Notes under the pieces: model-generated
Seen by the model: only the letters and a program-made list of their open reading frames with translations
Database searches by the model: none
Told to the model about the DNA's origin: nothing
Shown: in pieces, positions 1 through 7,594 of the stretch
Numbering within the stretch: position 1 is the first letter of the stretch
Layout of the letters: the number at the start of each line of letters is the position of its first letter
Assembly (NCBI GenBank): GCA_021160245.1
Contig: JAGHCW010000181.1
Location: 1 to 38,311, forward strand
DNA from: a bacterium
GTDB lineage: Bacteria; B130-G9
Length of the DNA: 38,311 nt
Direction of reading: 5' to 3'
Position numbers and translations under genes: made by a program

Positions 1-791
1 ATCTTCTTGCGATTGATCCCCATATCCTCAGCTCGCGTCGGCCATCCAACGAGCATTATCCCGGCCTTTGAATCAAATGACGCTTGGGCATCAAAACCGG
101 TGAGCATCGCCGACAGGGCGATCACGAGCGAGACCGGCAGTCTGTTTTCGGCCGCAGAGGCAGCGAAGCAGCTGGAATAAGGATACGTTTTGAGAATAGA
201 ATCGGAGAGTCGCTCTTGTAACAGATTTTTCCAACTAGTCTCCTCTTTCGCGTATATCGGTGGGATTTTAGCCAGCGCGGCTCTAATCGACTCCTGCGTG
301 CTAGGGGTCGCTTGAGTCGCTCCGGCAGTTGCGGTCTGACCGTTGAAATCGGTATCCGAGCTTGCGGCGAAGTCTGTTTGAGTTTGGTCAGAGGCAGCGG
401 CCATTTGAGCGAGTCGCTCTTCTTCAGCCGATTCCCTGAGCATTCCGGCTGGTGATGCTTCAGAGGCCATGCCCTCTGTCTGAGCGGTTTGCTGGGCAGG
501 TGACGCACCCGCTTGCTCAAAAGCTGTACCCGATGAATCTTGCTCAGGCGCCCCCTCAGGCTCGGCCGAGCTGCCGACCGGCTCATCGGACTCGTCCGGC
601 GCAATGCTATCCTGCGAGCCGAGCTCATCAGCCAACTCGTTTTCCGAAGCCATTTGCTCCGCGATCTCGGGCGGTTTTGCGGGGGACTCCTTTGCGGAAT
701 CGCCCCCAAACATCTCAACGATGCTTGGATAGAAGACTGCACATATAACGATTATCAGGCCGATTATGACGCCTAACACAACGACTTTCAT
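1..791 (-). CDS. Membrane-anchored protein with degenerate lytic-transglycosylase-like domain (C-terminus cut by window edge)
   Basis: The frame is open from ATG at 791 to the left edge, 263 codons without a stop. Residues 3-20 form one hydrophobic segment, so the protein is probably anchored in the inner membrane with the rest in the periplasm. Residues 30-165 are a low-complexity linker rich in Ala, Ser, Glu and Gln. From about residue 200 the chain resembles the SLT/goose-lysozyme fold: LPVSLVIALSAMLTGFDAQ, then an AGIM segment, WPTRAEDMGI. In active SLT enzymes the position six residues into this helix is Glu (the ES of the ESxFNP-like motif); here it is Leu230. I infer a non-catalytic, glycan-binding or scaffolding relative. 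The gene is divergent from rnhB. The fold call rests on motif resemblance only, and the missing C-terminus could change it. Confidence 0.62.
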   Translation of the reverse strand, partial: MKVVVLGVIIGLIIVICAVFYPSIVEMFGGDSAKESPAKPPEIAEQMASENELADELGSQDSIAPDESDEPVGSSAEPEGAPEQDSSGTAFEQAGASPAQQTAQTEGMASEASPAGMLRESAEEERLAQMAAASDQTQTDFAASSDTDFNGQTATAGATQATPSTQESIRAALAKIPPIYAKEETSWKNLLQERLSDSILKTYPYSSCFAASAAENRLPVSLVIALSAMLTGFDAQASFDSKAGIMLVGWPTRAEDMGINRKK

Positions 792-971
792 TCAATGCAC
801 CCCGCTGTTTTTCGCGCACCGCCTCGAACGTCCACAAGAGCGATGTGCCCTTGTTGCTTGGGCAAAGATGCAGGAGCTTCGCATGATGGAACATCCATCC
901 GAGAAATCGAAGATACATCTCGGGCGCTGAACGAGGCTCGCTTGATTCGTATAGTTTTCAATGACAGTCTA

Positions 972-977
972 TATAAT
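972..977 (+). promoter_or_regulatory. Possible -10 element upstream of rnhB
   Basis: A perfect TATAAT lies in the 294-bp divergent spacer between the left-edge gene and rnhB, about 110 bases before the rnhB start. No convincing -35 is seen at 16-18 bp; a TTGATT at 942-947 is too far. Low to moderate support. Confidence 0.3.
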
Positions 978-1085
978 ATGCAACTAGTCAATTGTCTCGA
1001 AATTGCAATCTGAAGTCAAGTGGGTTGACCTTTGCCCCATAAAATACGAATGAATTGCGACTCTGATGCGAGAAGCGGCGAAGAT

Positions 1086-1727
1086 ATGATGTTCAGGCCT
1101 TGTCCAATGTGGCGCTTTGACGAGGAGATAAGGCGCAGTGGTTGTGAGGCGCTGGCTGGCGTTGATGAGGTCGGAAGAGGCTGCCTCGCCGGGCCGGTCG
1201 TTGCGGCTGCCGTTATGCTCCGCATTGGCTTTTCAGATAGCCGGATACGTGATTCGAAGCAGCTGACGGCAAAGGCTCGCGAGGAGCTTATCAATGTCAT
1301 CGACGATAATGCGGTAACGATCGGCATCTGCGAGGTTGCGCCGGGAGAAATCGACCGGATAAACATCAGGCAGGCTTCGCTTCAGGCGATGGCCGGATCT
1401 GTCTATAAGCTGGCTGTACGGACAGATATCGTTCTTGTCGATGGGATTGCGAAGTTCCCCGGAACGCGGATGCAAATGACGGTGAAGCATGGCGACGCAA
1501 AAAGCCTCTCAATCGCGAGCGCCTCGATAATCGCCAAGGTCTATCGAGACCGTCTGATGTGCAAGTTGGACGCAAAGTATCCCCAGTATCGATTTTCCAG
1601 CAACAAAGGGTATGGAACCAGAGAGCATCTAGCTGCCCTTGAGAAGCACGGTCCTTGTGCAATTCATAGGCGATCCTTTGCCCCGGTTCGTCGGGCGCTT
1701 GAAAATGAGATTCCGCTCTCCACCTGA
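1086..1727 (+). CDS. rnhB: Ribonuclease HII
   Basis: RNase HII cleaves the RNA strand of RNA-DNA hybrids and starts removal of single ribonucleotides from DNA in the cytoplasm. The family signature GVDEVGRGCLAGPVVAAAV is present, with the DE metal-binding pair. A second acidic residue lies in IVLVDG and a third in KHGDAKSLSIASASIIAKV, which matches the four-carboxylate active site. The C-terminal HRRSF motif is also typical. From ATG 1086 the protein is 213 residues, a normal length. ATG 1089 and 1107, ATG 1050 and TTG 1032 are also in frame; 1086 was chosen for length and a weak GGCGAAG upstream. It stands alone, divergent from the left-edge gene, with no obvious operon partner. Confidence 0.96.
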   Translation: MMFRPCPMWRFDEEIRRSGCEALAGVDEVGRGCLAGPVVAAAVMLRIGFSDSRIRDSKQLTAKAREELINVIDDNAVTIGICEVAPGEIDRINIRQASLQAMAGSVYKLAVRTDIVLVDGIAKFPGTRMQMTVKHGDAKSLSIASASIIAKVYRDRLMCKLDAKYPQYRFSSNKGYGTREHLAALEKHGPCAIHRRSFAPVRRALENEIPLST

Positions 1728-2061
1728 AGGCAGTCAGGCGCCTGGCTCCCACGTGATCCCGCATTCAGGCGCCGTCGGCAAAGCCCAATCAGTCATTCGT
1801 AACCTATGGTCAGGACCTCGAAGGCGAGTTTTGCCTTGAAATTCCGCGACTAAACACAGAAGCTCCGTACCGGTTTCAAAGTATCTCTCATCTCTAGATG
1901 CTATCTAGTTAAGTCGCTTTTCGACGGAGGCGGCTCTGGAGGTTATTGTGGGACATACTACATGTAGGGGCAGGCATCAGGTCTGCCCAAATATATAGGG
2001 GGCGGAGACAAGCCCCGCCCTACAAACAGCAAATGCAAGTTGTTGAGCTGCATCTTCAAAT
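1728..2061. other. Intergenic region with palindromes and a repeat fragment
   Basis: This 334-base spacer has no supported gene. Just after rnhB is the palindrome CAGGCGCCTG (1735-1744), and TCAGGCGCC recurs at 1765-1773. From about 1950 to 2025 lies a fragment related to the inverted-repeat element near 37057-37115. I see no clear terminator with a T-run. Confidence 0.5.
1950..2025 (+). repeat. Dispersed repeat, partial copy
   Basis: This stretch shares GGGACATACTA at its left end, a GCCCAxATATxTAG segment in the middle and xACAAGCxCCGCCCxACAAA at its right end with 37057-37115. It carries an extra ~18 bases (GTAGGGGCAGGCATCAGG-like) absent from the other copy. It lacks the 18-bp terminal inverted repeats seen there. 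It is probably a decayed member of an intergenic repeat family. Confidence 0.6.
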
Positions 2062-3360
2062 ATGGACTATATGAATAACTCCAAGCGACCGCAGAGCGAG
2101 ATTGACTTCCTGGCTGAAATCAACCGAGACCTGCCTCAAGGAATAGACTGGAAACGAGGCGCGATTGACTATCTGGGTCGATTGGTCAAGGCCGGCGGCG
2201 AGCAGACAGAGCGCTATCATCTAATCAAGCCGTTTATCGGTGGCCCGGATTTCACCGATTTTTTCTGTGATATATACAAGCTTCTGAATATGCTGCAAGA
2301 GATCAAATTGCCGATGAAAAGTGACGTTTTGGACGTTGCTTGCGGGCCGGGTTGGACGTCACATTACCTCGCCAAATTGGGTCACAGGGTAGTCGGCGTG
2401 GACATCTCGGGGGAGATGATCGAGATGGCTCGGTTGAGGATGGCAAGCGATCCCTATCCCCCTTATCCCGAGCTGCCATTCAAGGCGGAGTTTCGCGTCC
2501 ATGACGTCGAGAGCGGGCCCCTTGAGGATGTGCCCCTATTCGAAGCGGCCATCTTCGAGGCGTGTGTGCATCACTTCTACGACCCGATCCTGGCACTGAA
2601 GAATGTATCCCGCAACCTAAAGCCGGACGGCATAATAGCCATCATGGAGGCCTCTGCTCCCGAGATTGGCTCAAAATATAGCGAGAGCGACCACAAAATA
2701 ATGAAGGAGTATCAAACACTGGAGAGGCCGCTTTCAAGGAAGCAGATGATCAGGCTTCTGAGATTATCGGGATTCGAGCACTTCCAATTTTATTATCCTA
2801 TCAATGGATACTTCGCTCAGACGAAAAGCGTCGCGGACCTCGTGGGAAAGTGGATACTAGAAAGCCGTGAGTGGAACGTTATCATCGCATCGAAGAGCGC
2901 CGAGAGAATGAGGCAGATATCGCCGCAATTCACCGGCGTGAATGAACGTGAACCATCCCTGAATTTCTTCCCGGGCTTTTATCCCGAGCAGACGCGAGCG
3001 GACAAATCCCGCTACAGATGGTCGTCCATCAAGAGCTCTATCGTTTTGAAGAATGTCGATGAGCTAGAACTGCTAATTGGTAGCCTTGTGCCCAAGATGT
3101 GCAATCGACAGCAGACCATTTTCATATACATTGACAGGGAACTACACACGAGAATCGAGCTCTCCGAGAGGCTTGATTCGTTCAGGTTGACGATACCCGA
3201 TCTCAGAGCATCTAGTAGAATTGACTTCTTCTCTGACTCGGCGTTTTCGCCAAAATGGGTCGGCGATAAGGACGACAGAGTCCTGTCATTCACGGTAGAG
3301 GTCATCTCCATTAAGCAAACTAAACCAGCGGCGAAGGACGGACTTTCTAGTCAGTCATGA
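2062..3360 (+). CDS. Class I SAM-dependent methyltransferase with C-terminal extension
   Basis: Residues 88-125 hold a Rossmann SAM site: VLDVACGPGWTSHYLAKLG (motif I), then VVGVDISGEMIEMA with the ribose-binding Asp. HDVE near 147-150 and a FEACVHHF stretch near 165-172 follow the order of Methyltransf_11/25-type enzymes. The substrate cannot be read from the sequence. Beyond about residue 300 comes a ~130-residue domain starting near GFYPEQTR and RYRWSSIKSSIVL. Its pattern suggests a beta-sandwich, a tail I have seen in sugar- or envelope-linked methyltransferases, so a role in glycan or envelope modification is possible but inferred. ATG 2062 and ATG 2071 are both possible starts, neither with a good SD. 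The next gene follows after 57 bases on the same strand. Confidence 0.85.
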   Translation: MDYMNNSKRPQSEIDFLAEINRDLPQGIDWKRGAIDYLGRLVKAGGEQTERYHLIKPFIGGPDFTDFFCDIYKLLNMLQEIKLPMKSDVLDVACGPGWTSHYLAKLGHRVVGVDISGEMIEMARLRMASDPYPPYPELPFKAEFRVHDVESGPLEDVPLFEAAIFEACVHHFYDPILALKNVSRNLKPDGIIAIMEASAPEIGSKYSESDHKIMKEYQTLERPLSRKQMIRLLRLSGFEHFQFYYPINGYFAQTKSVADLVGKWILESREWNVIIASKSAERMRQISPQFTGVNEREPSLNFFPGFYPEQTRADKSRYRWSSIKSSIVLKNVDELELLIGSLVPKMCNRQQTIFIYIDRELHTRIELSERLDSFRLTIPDLRASSRIDFFSDSAFSPKWVGDKDDRVLSFTVEVISIKQTKPAAKDGLSSQS

Positions 3361-3417
3361 CTCAACGATGTAAGGTGGACTTTCCAGTCTGTCCATTTAC
3401 GAAATAAGGAGAACAAC

Positions 3418-4353
3418 ATGAATCGCAATCTCATCTCAATCCTGTTGTCCGTGGCGCTAATGCTCGCGCTTGGGCAGCTGAATTATGCTGAGGAGAAGGG
3501 CTTTGGCGGAACACTGCACTTCAGGGACGGCCAGTCAGTCCATTTCGATCGCCTCGGCACAACGTCTAAAGTCAAAGACTACGAGTTGCAGGGGCACTTG
3601 GGCAAACAGAATGTCAAATACGCTCTTTCCGAGCTCGGGCAGGTGATCTTCTCAGACAAGGAGGCCATGCGCTACGTTAAAAACCTGAACATCAAGGGCT
3701 TTCGATACTACAATCTCGGAACGGTCATCGTCGTGAACAAGAAAAATGAGCGATTCACACTGGTCAAATGCTATATCAGAGGCGACTCAAAGCTCGCCTA
3801 TGTATATAATGACCCCGTGACGAAAGGATTGAGGGAGTCCGCGGTCTCGTTCTCTGAGATTGGTCATATCGCAATCGGCGAGCATTCAGGAACAGCAAAA
3901 CTAAACGCCGGAACGGGCGAGTACTTCCCCGCTATTTACATCTTCGATCCGTTCACCGGGGAGCGCCTTATATGGGCCGAATACGGCAAGCCGGCGCCCG
4001 CCTCAACCCTACGCAAGAACAAACAGACTGAGCCGGTTGCCGGTGAGGCACCGGGCAAGTCGGAGCCGGCGGTTCTGGGCGGAAAGACCAACCTGAAGCT
4101 CGTCATCACGACTCCGGATGTTGCATTTGAGCTCTTTTCATCGTCAATAGACTTAAGGGTCTCCCTCAAGGGGCCTAAGCGTTTCAATCAGCGCGTTGAG
4201 GGCATGAAGGCTGCGAAGACGCATACGTTTGAGTTCGACGGGATTCCAAGCGGCGACTATACGGTTGTAGCAAGATATGGCAATAGAACGACAATGGATA
4301 TTATCCGCGTGGTTGGCGATGAGCTCGAGTTCCACATGGTGTTTGAGAATTAG
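3418..4353 (+). CDS. Secreted hypothetical protein
   Basis: I do not recognise this 311-residue protein. It has a clear signal peptide (residues 1-24, cleavage near NYA/EE). The first ~150 mature residues are rich in beta pattern (GGTLHFRDGQSVHFDRLG onward). A Pro/Lys/Glu linker near 195-220 precedes a C-terminal ~85-residue segment with the look of an Ig-like or carbohydrate-binding beta-sandwich, including FEFDGIPSGDYTVVARYG. That segment resembles carboxypeptidase-regulatory-like modules. The start is supported by AAGGAG six bases upstream of the ATG. It lies between the methyltransferase and the thioredoxin-like gene, so it is probably a periplasmic or surface protein. Confidence 0.8.
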   Translation: MNRNLISILLSVALMLALGQLNYAEEKGFGGTLHFRDGQSVHFDRLGTTSKVKDYELQGHLGKQNVKYALSELGQVIFSDKEAMRYVKNLNIKGFRYYNLGTVIVVNKKNERFTLVKCYIRGDSKLAYVYNDPVTKGLRESAVSFSEIGHIAIGEHSGTAKLNAGTGEYFPAIYIFDPFTGERLIWAEYGKPAPASTLRKNKQTEPVAGEAPGKSEPAVLGGKTNLKLVITTPDVAFELFSSSIDLRVSLKGPKRFNQRVEGMKAAKTHTFEFDGIPSGDYTVVARYGNRTTMDIIRVVGDELEFHMVFEN

Positions 4354-4368
4354 CGAGGCTTTGCGAAC

Positions 4369-4398
4369 TTGACTGTCGAAATTTGTATGTGTTATGGT
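4369..4398 (+). promoter_or_regulatory. Candidate sigma-70-type promoter for the thioredoxin-like gene
   Basis: TTGACT (4369-4374) and TATGGT (4393-4398) are separated by 18 bp. They lie in the 133-base gap upstream of the TlpA-like gene, about 88 bases before its ATG. Motif match only. Confidence 0.4.
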
Positions 4399-4486
4399 TA
4401 AAGATGCATGGAGGTAGTGTCTTTTTATTTGGATAAGCCATGAGTGGCCTAATGAGCTCCAAACAAATCAAAAAGGAGGAAGGAGC

Positions 4487-5392
4487 ATGAGTTTGAAACT
4501 GGTAGTGTTGTCTGTTTTCTGCGCGATTCTGGTTATGCCTGCGATTGGGTATGGTCAGCATGATACTCCGTTCCACGATGGAGACGTGGCGCCGGACTTC
4601 TCTGTCACAAACCTCGACAATGAGACAGTCAAACTGTCTGATTGGCGAGGCAGCATCGTCATGATGGACCTGTGGGCGACTTGGTGTAGTCCCTGTATTG
4701 GTGCTGTGGGTGTCATGGAGAGCGAGATTTGGCAGGTTTACAAGGACAGAGGCGTTGTGGTTTGGGGCGTCGATATAAGCCCCGAGCGGGACGACATCGA
4801 TAAGTTGAAGCAATTCAGAGAGGACCACGGCCTGACGTATCCGATGGCCCTTGATGTTGATCATGAGACAAGGCCCTATGCGAGTGGATATGTCCCGACG
4901 CTCTACATTATTGACCGTGAGGGCATAATCCGTTTTGGCGAGGTTGGATTCGGCAAAGATGCGGTCATCGCGAAGATCGAGGAGCTTCTGAATGAGAAGC
5001 CTCCCGAGCTGACTTTCGAGCTCAAGCTGCAAAAGCTTGGGACGCCAGATTCGCCTACTGATCCCTCGGTCTATGCCCCCGGCGACGCTATGATGCTCAA
5101 GGCCGACGTCATCAATCCTGATCTCCCACTGCCTGTTGTTGCGCATGTTGCATTGGAGATGTTCGGGCAGTTCTACTTCTGGCCGGAGTATGGGACGCTA
5201 ATGACCGGAATCCCATTTACCCTCCCTGAGCAGATGGTCTTGCTGGACTATCAGCTCGAGAGAGTTACGTTCAATGCCTCCTTCCCGCAGGGATCGTTCA
5301 CCTGGTATGGGGTGCTTGCCAATCCGATTAGCGGCGAGTTCATTACCGAAGTTTCCATGGCGCCTTGGACATTAGCCGCGCAGATGCCCTAA
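4487..5392 (+). CDS. Secreted TlpA/ResA-like thioredoxin-fold protein with C-terminal beta domain
   Basis: The signal peptide is at residues 1-24. Residues 30-175 are an AhpC/TSA-Redoxin-type thioredoxin fold: APDFSVTNLDNETVKLSDWRG, then DLWATWCSPC with the redox Cys pair at 67 and 70, and the cis-Pro loop YVPTLYIID (Pro137). TlpA/ResA proteins reduce disulfides outside the cytoplasm, for example in cytochrome c maturation. The partner here is unknown. Residues about 185-301 form a separate beta-rich tail containing FGQFYFWPEYG and GSFTWYGVLANP. It looks related to the tail of the propeller protein at 34202-35548. The start has a strong AAGGAGG upstream and its own candidate promoter. A strong terminator follows. 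Confidence 0.9.
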   Translation: MSLKLVVLSVFCAILVMPAIGYGQHDTPFHDGDVAPDFSVTNLDNETVKLSDWRGSIVMMDLWATWCSPCIGAVGVMESEIWQVYKDRGVVVWGVDISPERDDIDKLKQFREDHGLTYPMALDVDHETRPYASGYVPTLYIIDREGIIRFGEVGFGKDAVIAKIEELLNEKPPELTFELKLQKLGTPDSPTDPSVYAPGDAMMLKADVINPDLPLPVVAHVALEMFGQFYFWPEYGTLMTGIPFTLPEQMVLLDYQLERVTFNASFPQGSFTWYGVLANPISGEFITEVSMAPWTLAAQMP

Positions 5393-5413
5393 GCTGATAA
5401 CTGATAGGTCTAT

Positions 5414-5458
5414 AATGCCCACCTCCGGTGAGACGCCTGGGGTGGGCATTGCTTTTTG
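5414..5458 (+). terminator. Rho-independent terminator after the thioredoxin-like gene
   Basis: A perfect 10-bp stem AATGCCCACC/GGTGGGCATT (5414-5423 with 5441-5450) and a 17-base loop are followed by GCTTTTTG. The T-run is on the plus side, so it serves the plus-strand gene. The stem may also slow transcription coming from the polysaccharide operon on the other strand, which ends at 5515. Confidence 0.9.
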
Positions 5459-5514
5459 TGCTACCGCGCAGAATAGGGGGCGAATCGCTTGGCGCGATTT
5501 ACTGGGCTGCTTCC

Positions 5515-6879
5515 CTAGTTCACGCCTTCGCGTTCAAGGACTTTTTTGACGGTCCTGAAGATGATCTTCAGGTCAAGCGAGAGGCAGTGGTTCCGCATGT
5601 AGTACATGTCATATCTCAATTTCTGGTTAATTGAGAGATCATCTCTGCCGCTAACCTGGGCAAGCCCCGAGACGCCGGGCTGAACGTCGAGCACACGGCG
5701 CTGCCATCGTTCGTAATTGGCCACAATTGAGGGGACTTCTGGTCTGGGACCGACGAGGCTCATCTCATCCTTGAGGACGTTGACGAGCTGAGGCAGCTCG
5801 TCAATGCTAAAATGGCGAAGGAATTTCCCGACGCGAGTTATTCTGGGATCATTCGTCTCTGTAAGAACCGGGCCGATTTTCTCCGCGTTCTGAACCATAG
5901 TTCTGAATTTGTACATCTTGAAGAGCTTGCCGCCACGACCAACTCTGTCCTGAGTGAAGATGGCGGGCCCGCTTGAGGACAGTCTGACCGCAATCGCTGA
6001 AGCGAGAAATAGGGGAGAAAGCAGCACAAGCCCGGCGGATGACGCCACAATATCAAAAGCTCTTTTGACGACTTTCTGTTCTCTTCTGATGCGGTTTTCA
6101 AAGAAACTCATCAGAAGGAGGTTGGCAGTGTCGTCCATTGGCGCTTGCTGCGTGATTATCTCGTAAAAGCTCGGGACTATACTATATTCCGTCATCATCT
6201 CGTCACAGATAAGTATGAACTCAGAAATCGTCGCACGATGCGCAGATGGCATTGCGATTACCACTCGATCTACGCGCTTGCCCCTAATGATCTCCCTCAT
6301 ATCGCGCCTCGTCCCAAGCACCTCAAAGCCGGAGACGACGGAGCCGCTCTTCGCCTCGTTGTCGTCAATGAGCCCGACGATCTCATACCTGTTGTCCACA
6401 GAATCTCTCATTTGGGTGGCGATTCTCGCACCAGCGTTGCCGGCTCCGACGATTAGCACCCTCCTACACTCATCTGCTGACTTTACGAGTAATCTCGCGT
6501 CGATGTATGCGCGAAAAGAGAAAACAAGTAGCAAGTTGATGGCAAATAGGTAGAGCATCACTAGCCTGGGGAAGGACGGGTCTCCGAATGAGAAGATATA
6601 TGCGATAACAAGAAGCGTTCCGCCCGCACAGGCCTTAATTGACGTGAAAAGCAGCCTAATTTTATCTCTCAACGTCTCAATGATATAAAGCCCGAAGTAG
6701 TTGTAGGAGAGCAAGAGAATTAGGGCAGCAATAAGCGCCACTCGGTAATTCCCAAAAGCCCTCTGCATGCCCGCGCCTGCCCCGAAGCAGAGGGCAAAAC
6801 TCAAGAAGAATGAGAGAACGAGTAGCAGGATGTCCGCGACGAGAATTTGCCACCAATTCTTCCTGTTTAAAAGCTTCAT
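5515..6879 (-). CDS. Undecaprenyl-phosphate sugar-phosphate transferase (WbaP/WcaJ-like priming enzyme)
   Basis: This enzyme moves a sugar-1-phosphate from a nucleotide sugar onto undecaprenyl phosphate, the first membrane step of capsule or exopolysaccharide repeat assembly. The N-terminus has four to five hydrophobic segments (about residues 10-125). A Rossmann domain follows with RVLIVGAGNAGARIA near 140. The bacterial sugar transferase domain starts at KRAFDIVASS near 272. It carries DRVGRGGKLFKMYKFRTM, the catalytic SIDELPQLVNVL, MSLVGPRPE and PGVSGLAQVSGR. Length (454 residues) is typical. A TTG at 6894 would extend it by five residues, but ATG 6879 has GGAGAG at good spacing. It is last in the operon, 31 bases after the preceding gene. 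Glucose or galactose is the usual sugar; the sequence does not decide. Confidence 0.95.
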   Translation of the reverse strand: MKLLNRKNWWQILVADILLLVLSFFLSFALCFGAGAGMQRAFGNYRVALIAALILLLSYNYFGLYIIETLRDKIRLLFTSIKACAGGTLLVIAYIFSFGDPSFPRLVMLYLFAINLLLVFSFRAYIDARLLVKSADECRRVLIVGAGNAGARIATQMRDSVDNRYEIVGLIDDNEAKSGSVVSGFEVLGTRRDMREIIRGKRVDRVVIAMPSAHRATISEFILICDEMMTEYSIVPSFYEIITQQAPMDDTANLLLMSFFENRIRREQKVVKRAFDIVASSAGLVLLSPLFLASAIAVRLSSSGPAIFTQDRVGRGGKLFKMYKFRTMVQNAEKIGPVLTETNDPRITRVGKFLRHFSIDELPQLVNVLKDEMSLVGPRPEVPSIVANYERWQRRVLDVQPGVSGLAQVSGRDDLSINQKLRYDMYYMRNHCLSLDLKIIFRTVKKVLEREGVN

Positions 6880-6910
6880 CGAGCGGCTCTCCAATCTGTT
6901 CTGGGGGCTC

Positions 6911-7594
6911 TCAGCTCCAGAGGTTGTACCTCAATATGCAATAGACGGCGCGAAATCCGTCGCCCAAGCCGATCTTCTTTCCTTCCCCATAAGTTCTGCC
7001 GCGATATGATATACCGACTTCGAACACCCGCGCCTTTGCTTTTGCGATTTTGGCCGTTACTTCGGGTTCAATACCAAACCTGTTCTCTTTCAGATCAAGT
7101 GACTTGATAAGCGAGGCGCGAAATGCTTTGTAGCAGGTCTCCATGTCCGAGAGGTTGAGGTCGGTGAGCATGTTGGACAGGAGCGTGAGCATCATGTTTC
7201 CAACGTGATGCCAGAAGTAGAGGACTCTGTGCTCCTGACTGCCCTTGAAGCGGGAGCCGTAAACGACATCAGCCCGGCCCTCGATTATCGGTTTTAGTAT
7301 CTTATGATACTCGTTTGGATCATATTCCAGGTCAGCATCCTGGATTAGAACAACGTCGCCTTCCACGACACGAATACCGCTCCGTAAGGCGGCGCCCTTG
7401 CCCTTGTTCCTGTCGTGAAGAACTAGTCTGTCAATAAAATCCTCAAGCTCTGGATAAATCTCCCGTGTGCCGTCCGTTGAAAAGTCATCGACGACTATCA
7501 CCTCTTTTTCCATCTGGACATCTTTTACCTGCTTGAGTATTTCCCGAATTGTGCCCGCCTCATTAAAGACGGGGATGATTACAGAGACCTTCAT
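6911..7594 (-). CDS. Family 2 glycosyltransferase, dolichol-phosphate mannosyltransferase-like
   Basis: A GT-A fold transferase of 227 residues. MKVSVIIPVFNEAGTI opens the fold, VVDDFSTDGT holds the nucleotide-binding Asp pair and QDADLEYDPNEY is the DXD-type metal site. YGSRFKGS is also typical of DPM1-like enzymes that load a sugar on a polyprenyl phosphate or extend a lipid-linked glycan. No membrane segments follow the catalytic domain. The ATG at 7594 overlaps the TGA of the upstream gene as ATGA, which suggests translational coupling. A longer ATG start at 7630 would overlap that gene by 40 bases and put 12 unlikely residues in front, so I rejected it. Acceptor unknown. Confidence 0.92.
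   Translation of the reverse strand: MKVSVIIPVFNEAGTIREILKQVKDVQMEKEVIVVDDFSTDGTREIYPELEDFIDRLVLHDRNKGKGAALRSGIRVVEGDVVLIQDADLEYDPNEYHKILKPIIEGRADVVYGSRFKGSQEHRVLYFWHHVGNMMLTLLSNMLTDLNLSDMETCYKAFRASLIKSLDLKENRFGIEPEVTAKIAKAKARVFEVGISYRGRTYGEGKKIGLGDGFRAVYCILRYNLWS

Noticed and set aside
122-742. A 206-codon minus frame
   Set aside because: The sequence is Arg/Ser/Pro-rich without any motif. The adjacent frame from 791 gives a membrane anchor, an acidic linker and an SLT-like domain, so that one is the gene.
4301-5146. A 281-codon minus frame
   Set aside because: It is antisense to the thioredoxin-like gene, which has a CxxC motif, a signal peptide and a strong SD.
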